A DNA stretch of 64,000 nt from Virgisporangium aurantiacum. Lineage in GTDB: Bacteria > Actinomycetota > Actinomycetes > Mycobacteriales > Micromonosporaceae. Below the pieces are notes generated by a model, which had not been told where the DNA came from, searched no databases, and saw only the letters and a program-made list of their open reading frames with translations. The stretch covers positions 1 to 64,000 of the forward strand of contig NZ_BOPG01000037.1 of the NCBI RefSeq assembly GCF_016863635.1, read 5' to 3'. Each line of letters starts with the position of its first letter. Position 1 is the first letter of the stretch. The translations under genes and the position numbers were made by a program. Shown piece by piece: positions 1-8,074 of the stretch.

Positions 1-90
1 GCAGGCACCGCAGGAGCAGGCACCGCAGGAGCAGGCACCGCAGGAACAGGCACCGCAGGAACAGGCACCGCAGGAACAGGCACCGCGGAA
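1..90. repeat. 15-bp in-frame tandem repeat
   Basis: Six consecutive 15-bp units (gcaggcaccgcagga and close variants) run from the window edge to position 90; the array probably starts further left. Read in the frame of the downstream methyltransferase each unit encodes the pentapeptide QAPQE. The last unit is degenerate and reads QAPRK. Confidence 0.95.
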
Positions 91-907
91 ACAGGCAGGG
101 AACCGCCGGATCGACACGTCGCAGCCGCATCCGGCGCGGCGGTACAACTACTGGCTCGGTGGCAAGGACCACTTCCAGGCCGACCGCGACTCCGCCGCGA
201 TGATCGAGCAGATGATGCCGACGGTGAGCGTCGCCGCCAAGGAGGGCCGCAAGTTCCACGGCCGCGCGGTGAAGCATCTGGCCGAGGCCGGGGTGCGCCA
301 GTTCCTCGACATCGGCACCGGCCTGCCCGCGCCGAACAACACCCACGAGGTCGCGCAGGGCGTCGACCCGACCGCACGCGTCGTGTACGTCGACAACGAC
401 CCGCTGGTGCTCGTGCACGCACGTGCGCTGCTGCGCGGCACCCCGCAGGGCCGCACCGCCTACCTCGACGCCGACCTCCGCCGGCCGGACACGATCCTCC
501 GGAGCCCGGAGGTCTTCGCGACGCTCGATCTCGACGAGCCCGTCGCGCTGCTCCTGGTCGCCGTGATGCACTTCATCCTGGACGACGACGGCCCGTACGA
601 ACTGGTGCGTCACCTGCTCGACGCGCTTCCCGCCGGCAGCTGTCTGGTCGTCAGCAACGCGACCACCGACTTCATGCCGCCCGAGCAGCTCGCGATCGTG
701 GAGGCCGCCAACGCCCGGGCCGAGCGGCGGGAGGACCGGGTGCGGCTGCGGTCCCAGGCGGAGGTCGAACGCTTCTTCGACGGCCTCGACCTGGTGCCGC
801 CCGGTGTCTGCTCCGTCGCCGACTGGCGGCCGGCCGACCCGCAGGCACCCCGGCCCACGCCGGCCGAGGTGTGCGCCCTGGGCGGCGTCGCGTTCCTGTC
901 GAGGTGA
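2..907 (+). CDS. SAM-dependent methyltransferase (Methyltransf_19/DUF574 type), 5' end outside window
   Basis: The open frame enters from the left edge and ends at TGA 905-907. It begins with a Gln/Pro/Glu-rich QAPQE pentapeptide repeat and passes into the conserved start of the actinobacterial methyltransferase family (HPARRYNYWLGGKDHFQADR). The SAM-binding region (FLDIGTGLPAPNNTHEVAQ) follows, and then the acidic VVYVDNDPLVL strand. An internal ATG at 200 is too late to be the start, because the family's first conserved block lies upstream of it in frame. The family is common and multicopy in actinomycetes and its substrates are mostly unknown. The repeat looks like a flexible N-terminal extension of a normal domain; its true length cannot be seen here. 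Confidence 0.85.
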   Translation, partial: QAPQEQAPQEQAPQEQAPQEQAPQEQAPRKQAGNRRIDTSQPHPARRYNYWLGGKDHFQADRDSAAMIEQMMPTVSVAAKEGRKFHGRAVKHLAEAGVRQFLDIGTGLPAPNNTHEVAQGVDPTARVVYVDNDPLVLVHARALLRGTPQGRTAYLDADLRRPDTILRSPEVFATLDLDEPVALLLVAVMHFILDDDGPYELVRHLLDALPAGSCLVVSNATTDFMPPEQLAIVEAANARAERREDRVRLRSQAEVERFFDGLDLVPPGVCSVADWRPADPQAPRPTPAEVCALGGVAFLSR

Positions 908-916
908 CGGTGGTGT

Positions 917-929
917 GTCCACAGTGGAC
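917..929. repeat. GTCCACWGTGGAC palindrome, exact copy
   Basis: Exact 13-bp palindrome in the short space between the convergent methyltransferase and SDR genes. It is one of five exact copies in the window; function unknown. Confidence 0.9.
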
Positions 930-940
930 CGGCCGGCGTC

Positions 941-1792
941 TCACGAGCGTTGGGCGGCCCGGGCGGTGGCGTTGGCCAGCGCGGTGAACAGCGCCACCAG
1001 CGCGCGATCGTAGGCGCGGTCGGGCAGCAGCCAACGGGCGAGCAATGCCGCCTTCGCACCGCGTCCGACCGCGTAGCGGGTGCGGGGACGCCGCACCGTC
1101 GCGGCGCGGCCGATCGCCCGGGCGACGACGGACGGGGACGACAGGCCCCTGGCGTCCGAGGTCAGCGACGCCGCGTACCGGCGGGCGTAGCCGGCATACG
1201 CGCCGTCGCCGGAGATGGCGAGCAGCCGCTCGCCGGCGACCCGCGGGAACTCCGTCTCGATGCCGCCGGGCTGGATCATGATGACGTCGATGCCCAGCGG
1301 CCGGACCTCGACCCGCAGGCAGTCGCTGAGACCCTCCAGCGCGTACTTCGTCGCGTGGTACCACCCGCCCAGCGGCTGGTACATCCGCGCGCCGACCGAC
1401 GAGACGTTGATGATGCGACCCGAGCCCCGCGCCCGCAGGTGGGGCAGCACGAGCTGGCACAGCCGGGCCGCGCCGAAGACGTTGACCTCGAACTGCCGCC
1501 GGGCCTCGTCCAGCGGCACGTCCTCGACCGCGCCGAAGGATCCGTATCCGGCGTTGTTCACCAGGACGTCGATCCGACCCGACTCCGTGACGACCCGATC
1601 GACCAGCGCCACCAGGCCGGCCTCGTCGGTGACGTCGACCCGGACGGTGTGGATGCCGAGCGCGGCGAGCGGAGCCATCCGGTCCAACCGGCGGGCGACC
1701 GCGTAGACGCGGAAGCCGAGCTGGTGCAGGCGGAGGCTGGTGGCCGCGCCGATCCCCGTCGACGCACCGGTCACGATCGCGACCCTGTCCAT
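941..1792 (-). CDS. SDR family NAD(P)-dependent oxidoreductase
   Basis: A 283-residue classical short-chain dehydrogenase. The nucleotide-binding motif TGASTGIG is at residues 8-15 and the structural NNAG motif near 79-82. The catalytic triad elements are Ser132, Tyr145 and Lys149 (YHATK). The frame stays open 16 codons further upstream, but I start at the ATG at 1792: it sits just before the first beta strand and has a GAGGGGG ribosome site about 10 bases upstream. It resembles the subgroup annotated as oxidoreductase/retinol-dehydrogenase-like; the substrate cannot be predicted. It is convergent with the methyltransferase on its left and reads in the same direction as the lipoprotein gene upstream. 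Confidence 0.88.
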   Translation of the reverse strand: MDRVAIVTGASTGIGAATSLRLHQLGFRVYAVARRLDRMAPLAALGIHTVRVDVTDEAGLVALVDRVVTESGRIDVLVNNAGYGSFGAVEDVPLDEARRQFEVNVFGAARLCQLVLPHLRARGSGRIINVSSVGARMYQPLGGWYHATKYALEGLSDCLRVEVRPLGIDVIMIQPGGIETEFPRVAGERLLAISGDGAYAGYARRYAASLTSDARGLSSPSVVARAIGRAATVRRPRTRYAVGRGAKAALLARWLLPDRAYDRALVALFTALANATARAAQRS

Positions 1793-1891
1793 GCGCCCCA
1801 CCCCCTCGCCGGTCGGGGTGCCCAGGGTAGCGGCGTACACGGCCGACCACAGCCGTTGAGGCGGATGGCGGACGGTCGGAGCTCCGTCGGA

Positions 1892-3130
1892 TCACGCGGC
1901 GTGTACGAGGTCGGTGAGACCGTCGACCGGCACCCGGCCGGCCGGCTTGCCGGTGTCGAGACGCACCCACGTCACCCCGCCGGGATCGGCGACGGCGAGC
2001 CGGCTTCCGGCGCCGTCGACGCGCAGCCCGCGGATCTCGCCGGGCGCCTTCCACCACGGCGTCGTCGATCCCGACCCGTGGTCGACGACGGCGACGTTCC
2101 CGTCCGCGCCGAGGAACGTGCGGACCTGCGTGGCCGCCAGCCCGGCCGGACCGGACGCGGTGGGCACCGCCAGCACCTGGGTGACGGTCAGCGTCTCGGT
2201 GTCGGCCACGGCCAGGCGGCCGCCGGTGAGGTCGGCGACGAGGAGCTGCCGCCCGTCCGGGCGCAGCGCGATCGCGTGGCCGGCGGCCGGGCCGTGGCCG
2301 AACGGATCGGGCAGGTCGAGGCAGTAGGCCCACCGTCCGAGGAGGTGCAGGACGTGGACGAACGCGTGCGCCCCGCCGGGACGGCCGGCGACGATGTCGC
2401 GGGTGTGCTGGTGGTCGGGCTGGTGGGTGTAGAGCGTGTACAGGACCTGCCCGTTCGGAGACAGGACGGCCTGCCTGCCCTCGCCCCGCATCTCCTCCTC
2501 GGCCGGCACCGGTACCTTGTCGCGGGTCAGCAACGGTTTCGGGGCGCCGTCGGGGAGGTCGACCATCCGTACCCGGTACCGCTCCGGTGACTGCGCGGGC
2601 AGCCACTCCAGCACGAACAGGGCGGCACCGTCGACGCTGACCGCGTCGGGGGCGACGTTGCCCGGCAGGTCCAGCCGGTGCAGTTCACCGGTGGGCGCGG
2701 CGATCAGGACCGGCGTGTGGGTCCGGCCGGCCGGTACGGTTCCCGCCGTCGAGCCGGCCGGATCCGGTGGGGTGAACGCCGCGAACCCGCCGGTCGGGCC
2801 GACGACCCGCGGCGTCCACGCGCCGGCGAGCCGGACGCGGCCGACGTCGGCTCCGGTATGGAGGTCGGTCGTCACGAGCGTCGTCGCGGACCCGTCGACC
2901 GTCGCCGCGTAGACGCGGTCGCCGTCACCCGACAGGACCGCCGCCGGTCCGTGCTCGATCCGGCGGTCGCCGTTGACCGTGACGAGGCCGGCGCGGGTGG
3001 CGGCCACGATGAGACCGTCGGGAGCGTCCGGGGTGGTCTGCTTCCCTGGTTCTCCGCTTGTTGCTTCTCCGCACGCGGCGAGCACCGCCACGCCGCCCAT
3101 CGATGTCAGCACCTGCCGCCGGGTCGCCAT
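1892..3130 (-). CDS. Tat-type lipoprotein with beta-propeller repeats
   Basis: 412 residues. The N-terminus has twin arginines (ATRRQVL), a hydrophobic stretch and a lipobox LAAC with Cys20, so the mature protein should be lipid-anchored on the outer face of the membrane. The rest is a series of short beta-rich repeats of the YVTN/WD-like propeller type, for example segments such as AIALRPDGRQLLVADLTGG and QAVLSPNGQVLYTLY. There is no catalytic motif. Such proteins are usually scaffolds or sensors; no specific role is inferred. It lies 53 bp downstream of the DoxX-like gene on the same strand. Confidence 0.8.
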   Translation of the reverse strand: MATRRQVLTSMGGVAVLAACGEATSGEPGKQTTPDAPDGLIVAATRAGLVTVNGDRRIEHGPAAVLSGDGDRVYAATVDGSATTLVTTDLHTGADVGRVRLAGAWTPRVVGPTGGFAAFTPPDPAGSTAGTVPAGRTHTPVLIAAPTGELHRLDLPGNVAPDAVSVDGAALFVLEWLPAQSPERYRVRMVDLPDGAPKPLLTRDKVPVPAEEEMRGEGRQAVLSPNGQVLYTLYTHQPDHQHTRDIVAGRPGGAHAFVHVLHLLGRWAYCLDLPDPFGHGPAAGHAIALRPDGRQLLVADLTGGRLAVADTETLTVTQVLAVPTASGPAGLAATQVRTFLGADGNVAVVDHGSGSTTPWWKAPGEIRGLRVDGAGSRLAVADPGGVTWVRLDTGKPAGRVPVDGLTDLVHAA

Positions 3131-3183
3131 ATCCTTCGGACACCGCCCGGCCCCCGCCGGTTCCCCATGAGCCGGGTTGACCC

Positions 3184-3660
3184 TCAGCCGGGCTTGGCCT
3201 GGCGGGTCGATCCGGCCAGCACGATTCCGGCCGCGATCAGCACGACGTTCTTGACCACGAACTCACCGGTCATCGTGAGCAGGAGCGGGTTGTCGCGCTG
3301 GAAGACGACGTCGGGTTGCATCACGAGCACGAGGAAGGTTCCGGCGAGGTGGGCCACCATGAGGGCCACGACAATGCCGATCCAGCGCCCGACGAGTAGC
3401 GCGAGGCCGATGAGAACCTCGAAAGCGCCGAGCGCCGGAACGAACCATGATTCCGGTAGAAACGGCACCGTCGCCGCTACCAGGTCCGCAATCGGCGTCG
3501 ACTGCGTCAGCTTGAGCGCGCCGAACCAGATGAATACGATTCCGAGCGAGCCGCGCAGGAGCGGCAGACTCGCACGGCTACCGATCTCGGCCGCTCTGAG
3601 CAGGCGTTCTCGGGGCAGGGTGATCACGACCGTCGTCCCTTCATTGGGGTTGCCGGGCAT
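3184..3660 (-). CDS. DoxX-like small integral membrane protein
   Basis: About 158 residues with four predicted membrane helices. The first helix region reads LRGSLGIVFIWFGALKLT, typical of the DoxX/DUF417-like families of small quinone- or stress-linked membrane proteins. The frame extends to an ATG at 3726. I prefer the ATG at 3660 because the 22 extra codons have atypical, lower-GC codon use and the AT-rich putative promoter lies directly upstream. Neither start has a clear Shine-Dalgarno site, so the start is uncertain. Confidence 0.72.
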   Translation of the reverse strand: MPGNPNEGTTVVITLPRERLLRAAEIGSRASLPLLRGSLGIVFIWFGALKLTQSTPIADLVAATVPFLPESWFVPALGAFEVLIGLALLVGRWIGIVVALMVAHLAGTFLVLVMQPDVVFQRDNPLLLTMTGEFVVKNVVLIAAGIVLAGSTRQAKPG

Positions 3661-3726
3661 TACGGCGCCCGTGCGCAAGCCGGCCTCATTGGAAAGTTTC
3701 GATTCTTGCCGGAGGCCGGCGCGCAT

Positions 3727-3860
3727 TGGAGATAAATTGAAGTTAACAGATGTATTGCCGGACTCCGGGTCCCCCCAAGGGTGGCAAATTCAAGAGTATG
3801 AAGATTTGAGAGATTCCATTTGTAAATTGGAGTATCTCAATTGAATCTTCTTTCCCTAGC
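3727..3860. promoter_or_regulatory. AT-rich intergenic island with dyad symmetry
   Basis: The gap between the divergent DoxX-like gene and the CBM2-protease gene (about 310 bp to the GTG at 4037) contains a block that is more than half A+T, in sharp contrast to the rest of the window. It holds inverted repeats: CAAAT 3785-3789 with ATTTG 3804-3808, and TTGAGA 3806-3811 with TCTCAA 3835-3840, the latter part of a longer imperfect dyad around 3808-3838. It probably carries promoters for one or both flanking genes and perhaps a regulator site. The remainder (3861-4036) shows nothing I can identify except the ribosome site at 4025-4030. Confidence 0.5.
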
Positions 3861-4036
3861 CCCGCCGTCGAAAGTTGCGGTCCCGGCTCCACGCCTCGGC
3901 GGTGCGCTCCGTCCATTGACACACGTCGAAACGTCAAGAACTATTGGACGCGGTTGCTCCACGTTCACCGGGCGGACGTGACGGCATTCTGCCGTGCCGG
4001 TGGACGACTCCGCCGGCTTCCCCCGGAGGAGACGAC

Positions 4037-5116
4037 GTGCACCTCAGACCCAGAATCGTTGTCGCTGCGACGGCCGCCGCGGTCGTCAGCGTCGCCACCG
4101 CCACCGCGGTGACCAACACGAGTTACGCCGCGGCCGCCGGCTGCCGGGTGACCTACACCGTCGGCTCGACGTGGGCGGGCGGGTTCGGCGCGAACGTCGG
4201 CATCGTGAACCTCGGTGACCCGGTCTCCGGCTGGACGCTGAGGTGGTCGTTCGCCGCGGGGCAGACCGTGACCCAGGCGTGGAACGCGACCGTGACGCAG
4301 AGCGGGAGCGCGGTGACGGCCGTCAACGCGTCCTACAACGGCAGCCTGGCCACGAACGGCAGCACCTCGTTCGGCTTCAACGGCGGTTGGAACAACGCCA
4401 GCAACCCGACGCCGACGAGCTTCACCCTGAACGGCGTCGCCTGCACGGGAAGCGTCACGCCGACCACGTCGCCGTCCACGCCCACCACGCCGACCGTGTC
4501 GCCGTCCACGCCGACGTCGCCGGGCGTGCCGCCGGTGCGCACGGTCCGGGCCTACTGGCTCAAGCCCACCGACGTCGCGTACGACCAGCGCTATCCGGAC
4601 GGCATCGCGAACGTGCTGCGCGAGGCGCAGCGGTACTACCGGCAGGAGCTGGGCCGGACGTTCGCGCTCAACAACCCGGTGGTCGAGGTCGTCAACGGTG
4701 ACCACCCGCACGCCTGGTACGAGGACACACCGAACGGCAACGACTGCTACTGGTGGGTGGTCTTCAACATGCAGCAGGAGCTGATGCGCAAGCTCAGCCT
4801 CCGCGCGCCGGACACCCGCTGGGTCAACGTCGGCGAGATCAGCGCCGAGGCGCTGTGCTCCGGTGGTGGCGGTGGCGGCGGCTGGGTCATCCTGAGCGGC
4901 CACGACGCCGACGGCGCCGCCGGCATCGGCGGCAACATGAACCGGTGGTACGGCGGCATGGTGCACGAACTCGGCCACGCCTTCGGCCTGCCGGACTCGA
5001 CGTCGACCGACGGCACGCCGATGTCGGCGTCGTTCTACAGCTACCCGAACACCCACTTCAGCCAGGCCCAGAAGACCCAGATCCTGAACGGCCCGTACGG
5101 GTCCTTCTTCTCCTGA
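4037..5116 (+). CDS. Secreted zinc metalloprotease with CBM2 carbohydrate-binding domain
   Basis: 359 residues from a GTG at 4037, chosen because GGAGGA lies six bases upstream and the reading starts directly with a Sec signal peptide ending near ASYAAAAGC. Residues about 36-137 form a family 2 carbohydrate-binding module, with flanking cysteines and the usual aromatic and Asn/Gly-rich strands (FNGGWNNASNPTP). A Thr/Pro/Ser linker of about 28 residues follows. The C-terminal domain has the metzincin-like zinc site HELGHAFGLPD near residue 310. Known CBM2 modules bind cellulose or chitin, so the protease is probably tethered to an insoluble polysaccharide outside the cell. The precise peptidase family is uncertain. 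Confidence 0.85.
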   Translation: MHLRPRIVVAATAAAVVSVATATAVTNTSYAAAAGCRVTYTVGSTWAGGFGANVGIVNLGDPVSGWTLRWSFAAGQTVTQAWNATVTQSGSAVTAVNASYNGSLATNGSTSFGFNGGWNNASNPTPTSFTLNGVACTGSVTPTTSPSTPTTPTVSPSTPTSPGVPPVRTVRAYWLKPTDVAYDQRYPDGIANVLREAQRYYRQELGRTFALNNPVVEVVNGDHPHAWYEDTPNGNDCYWWVVFNMQQELMRKLSLRAPDTRWVNVGEISAEALCSGGGGGGGWVILSGHDADGAAGIGGNMNRWYGGMVHELGHAFGLPDSTSTDGTPMSASFYSYPNTHFSQAQKTQILNGPYGSFFS

Positions 5117-5160
5117 GCCTGCGCCGACAGGCGCTGACCCGGCTGCCGTAACGTGGGGGC

Positions 5161-5934
5161 GTGGGTGAATACGAGCACATCCTGGTGGAGCGGAAGGACG
5201 ACACCGTCGTCATCACGATGAACCGTCCCGCGCGGCGCAACTCGCTGTCGGCCGGGCACCTCGCCGAACTGCTCGCGGCGTTCACCGACACGGCGCGATC
5301 GGACGCGTCGGGCGTCGTGCTGGCCGGTGCCGGCCCGGTGTTCAGCGCCGGGCACGATTTCGCCGACGTCGCGGCCCGCGATTTCGCCGGGGTCCGTGAG
5401 CTGCTGCGGTTGTGCACCGACCTGATGCGGACCGTGCAGTCGGTGCCGCAGGTCGTGATCGCGCGGGTGCACGGGCTGGCCACCGCCGCGGGCTGCCAAC
5501 TGGTCGCCTCGTGCGATCTCGCGGTGGCCGCGAGTTCGGCCGGTTTCGCCCTGCCGGGCGGCAAGGGCGGCTGGTTCTGCCACACGCCGGCGGTCCCCGT
5601 CGCCCGCGCCGTCGGGCGGAAGCGCCTGATGGAACTGGCCCTCACCGGCGACGCCATCGACGCGGCGACGGCGCTCGAATGGGGTCTGGTCAACCGCGTC
5701 GTACCCGACGGGGACCTCGACGACGCGGTCGCCGACCTGCTGGCCCGCGCGACGCGGGGGAGCAGGGCGAGCAAGGCGCTGGGCAAGCAGACCCTCTACG
5801 CCCAGCTCGACCGTCCCGAGGCGGACGCCTACACGATCGCGCTCGAGGTGATGGCCGCCGCGTCACAGACCCCGGCCGCCCACGAGGGAATGGCGTCCTT
5901 CCTCGACAAGCGCCCCCCGCACTGGCGCGACTGA
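5161..5934 (+). CDS. Enoyl-CoA hydratase/isomerase family protein
   Basis: 257 residues from a GTG start. Crotonase fold: the N-terminal strand VVITMNRPARRNSLS, the oxyanion-hole segment FSAGHDF, and the second oxyanion region LATAAGCQLVASCDLAVA. The pattern around FALPGGKGGWFCHTPAVPVARAVG resembles the ECHDC3-like subgroup. The glutamates that catalyse water addition in true enoyl-CoA hydratases are not obvious here, so a hydratase activity should not be assumed; another acyl-CoA chemistry is possible. It stands alone, 44 bp downstream of the metalloprotease. Confidence 0.85.
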   Translation: MGEYEHILVERKDDTVVITMNRPARRNSLSAGHLAELLAAFTDTARSDASGVVLAGAGPVFSAGHDFADVAARDFAGVRELLRLCTDLMRTVQSVPQVVIARVHGLATAAGCQLVASCDLAVAASSAGFALPGGKGGWFCHTPAVPVARAVGRKRLMELALTGDAIDAATALEWGLVNRVVPDGDLDDAVADLLARATRGSRASKALGKQTLYAQLDRPEADAYTIALEVMAAASQTPAAHEGMASFLDKRPPHWRD

Positions 5935-5965
5935 ACGGATTTCGCGCAACTCGGACGACAAACGT

Positions 5966-5993
5966 CTCAAGTGGCGGGTCGGTGTGCCGAACA
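5966..5993 (+). promoter_or_regulatory. FliA-type (sigma-28) promoter for the chemotaxis receptor
   Basis: CTCA at 5966-5969 and GCCGAACA at 5986-5993 are separated by 16 bases, 39 bp upstream of the receptor start. This fits the flagellar sigma factor pattern (CTCA, 15-16 bp, GCCGAA) described for motile Actinoplanes. It suggests that the receptor is co-regulated with flagellar genes. Confidence 0.55.
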
Positions 5994-6032
5994 GGTACGG
6001 GTAGACCGCTCGGCTAGCTATGAAGGAGAGCC

Positions 6033-7592
6033 ATGTTGTGGCTCAGATCCCGCCGCGTCCGTACCAAGATCCTGATCGTGGTCGGGGTGGCCATCGCGGG
6101 TACGGCCGCGATCGGCCTGCTCGCCATCGCCGGCACGGGCCGGCTCGGCGACACCAGGAACGCGGAGGTGGGCCGGTCCGTCCCGTACATCACGGCGCTG
6201 AACAAGGCGGCCCTGGCGGCGAAGGCGGCCGCGAACGACGAACGCGGCTACCTCATCCGGGGTGACACGTCGTTCCGCGACGATGCCCTGGGCCGCAAGG
6301 CCACCGTCGACGAGCAGCTCGACGCCGCGGCCGGCCGGTCCGACGACCCCACGGCGGTCGACGCGATCAGGCAGGGCACCGACGCCTGGTTCACCGCGCT
6401 CGAAGCCGAGTTCGCCCTGTACTCCCGCGACCCGGCGGCCGCCACCACGGCCGCTCTCGGTGCCAACCGTGACCTGCGCAAGGTGTACGAGGAGCGCTTC
6501 GACACCGAGATCACCCGGGCCGAGCAGGCACTCGTCGCGGGGCAGGACTTCGACCGGACGGAGTCCTCGGTACGGCTCGGCATCGTGGTGCTGCTGATCA
6601 TCGCGCTGGTGCTGGCGACCGCGCTCGCCCTCTACATGACACAGATGATCACCCGGCCGCTCGGTCGCGTGTCGGGTGTCCTCGAAGCGATCGCGGACGG
6701 CGACCTCACCCGCGACGCCGACGTCCACCAGCGTGACGAGGTCGGTCGGATGGCCGCCGCCCTCGGCCGGGCCACCACCAACCTGCGGGCGACGGTGGCG
6801 AAGCTCGCCGACCACGCCGTGGTGCTCGCCAACGCCGCCGAGGAACTGTCGACGACCAGTGCACAGAGCGCCACCGGCGTCGAGCGGGGGGCCCGGCAGG
6901 CCCACCAGGTCGCCGGGCTGGCGGCCGACATGTCGCACACGATCGAGACGGTCGCGTCCGGTGCCACCGAGATGGGCGCCTCGATCCGGGAGATCTCGCA
7001 GAACACCAGCCAGGCGGTCAGTGTGGCCGGCCGGGCGGTCCAGGTCGCCGCCGGCACCAACACGACGATGAACAAGCTGGGTGACTCCTCCGCCGAGATC
7101 GGCAACGTCATCAAGACGATCACCGCGATCGCGGAGCAGACCAACCTGCTCGCGCTGAACGCGACGATCGAGGCGGCCCGCGCCGGTGACGCGGGGAAGG
7201 GCTTCGCCGTGGTCGCCAGCGAGGTGAAGGACCTCGCCCAGGAGACCGCCCGGGCGACGGACGACATCAGCCGCCGGGTCGCCGCGATCCAGACCGACAC
7301 CACCGGTGCGGTGGCCGCGATCGAGGAGATCAGCGGCATCATCACGCAGATCAACGAGTACCAGATGACCATCGCCTCGGCGGTGGAGGAGCAGTCGGCG
7401 ACGACGCAGGAGATGAGCCGCAGCGTCGAGGCGGCCGCCGCGGTGGGCCGGCAGGTGGCGGAGACCGTCGACGAGGTGGCGACGTCGGTCGGGCTCATCA
7501 CGGCGGGCGCGGGCGAGGCCAGAACGGCGGCGGAGAGCCTGGCGGAGATGTCGGGCAGCCTGCGCACGATCGTCCAGACGTTCCGGTACTGA
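6033..7592 (+). CDS. Methyl-accepting chemotaxis protein
   Basis: 519 residues. A membrane helix at about 13-34, an extracytoplasmic four-helix-bundle-like sensor domain, a second helix near 181-203 and a HAMP domain (about 204-255) are followed by the long coiled-coil signalling domain. The hairpin tip that contacts CheA/CheW is strongly conserved (EQTNLLALNATIEAARAGD). Gln/Glu-rich heptads on either side are possible methylation sites. The start has AAGGAG upstream. No che or flagellar genes are in the window, so it would act with a chemotaxis array encoded elsewhere; the ligand is unknown. Confidence 0.93.
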   Translation: MLWLRSRRVRTKILIVVGVAIAGTAAIGLLAIAGTGRLGDTRNAEVGRSVPYITALNKAALAAKAAANDERGYLIRGDTSFRDDALGRKATVDEQLDAAAGRSDDPTAVDAIRQGTDAWFTALEAEFALYSRDPAAATTAALGANRDLRKVYEERFDTEITRAEQALVAGQDFDRTESSVRLGIVVLLIIALVLATALALYMTQMITRPLGRVSGVLEAIADGDLTRDADVHQRDEVGRMAAALGRATTNLRATVAKLADHAVVLANAAEELSTTSAQSATGVERGARQAHQVAGLAADMSHTIETVASGATEMGASIREISQNTSQAVSVAGRAVQVAAGTNTTMNKLGDSSAEIGNVIKTITAIAEQTNLLALNATIEAARAGDAGKGFAVVASEVKDLAQETARATDDISRRVAAIQTDTTGAVAAIEEISGIITQINEYQMTIASAVEEQSATTQEMSRSVEAAAAVGRQVAETVDEVATSVGLITAGAGEARTAAESLAEMSGSLRTIVQTFRY

Positions 7593-7751
7593 GCACCTGC
7601 GCGCCCTCACGCGTCGATTCTTTGGGGAGGCTTGGAGGCACCTCAGGTTCGACGCATGAGATAACTTAAGTCGGTCTTCGACGGAACTGCGTCAGCGCGG
7701 ACGCCGTACGGGCGGTTACGCAAGACGCGTTCCGTCGACAGGAAGGCTGAC

Positions 7752-8036
7752 ATGAGCAGGTCGAGGCATGGGCGTGGCGGGTTCTCGGTGTCCCGCCGGC
7801 AGGCATTGACGGCGGCCACCATCGGCGCCGGACTGACCGCCGGCACGGCGATCGGGGTGGCCAGCGCGTTCGACAAGCCCACCCAGGGCCCGGCCGCCGA
7901 CGACGCGAACGTGATCGTGGTGCGGGTACGGAGTCTCGCCGCCGGCACGCTCGACGTGTTCACCGGCACCGAGCGTTTCGAGGTGCGCGACCGGGATCTG
8001 GCGAGGAAGTTGGCAAAGGCCGCACACAAGCGCTGA
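7752..8036 (+). CDS. Small Tat-exported protein of unknown function
   Basis: 94 residues. The N-terminus carries a twin-arginine signal (SVSRRQALTAATIG), followed by about 50 residues of mature protein with mixed strands (VIVVRVRSLAAGTLDVFTG) and a basic C-terminus. It lies 38 bp upstream of the DUF4331 gene and is probably co-transcribed with it, so it may be exported with, or act on, the same extracytoplasmic partner. No family was recognised. The 160-bp gap upstream includes a short AT-rich stretch near 7660 that could hold the promoter. Confidence 0.7.
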   Translation: MSRSRHGRGGFSVSRRQALTAATIGAGLTAGTAIGVASAFDKPTQGPAADDANVIVVRVRSLAAGTLDVFTGTERFEVRDRDLARKLAKAAHKR

Positions 8037-8074
8037 TCCCCGTCCCTTCTTCCCCCCCGTGAGGTTCTTCTGCC

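Noticed and set aside
1..90. CRISPR-like direct repeats
   Set aside because: Units are only 15 bp, contiguous without spacers, and in frame with a coding sequence.
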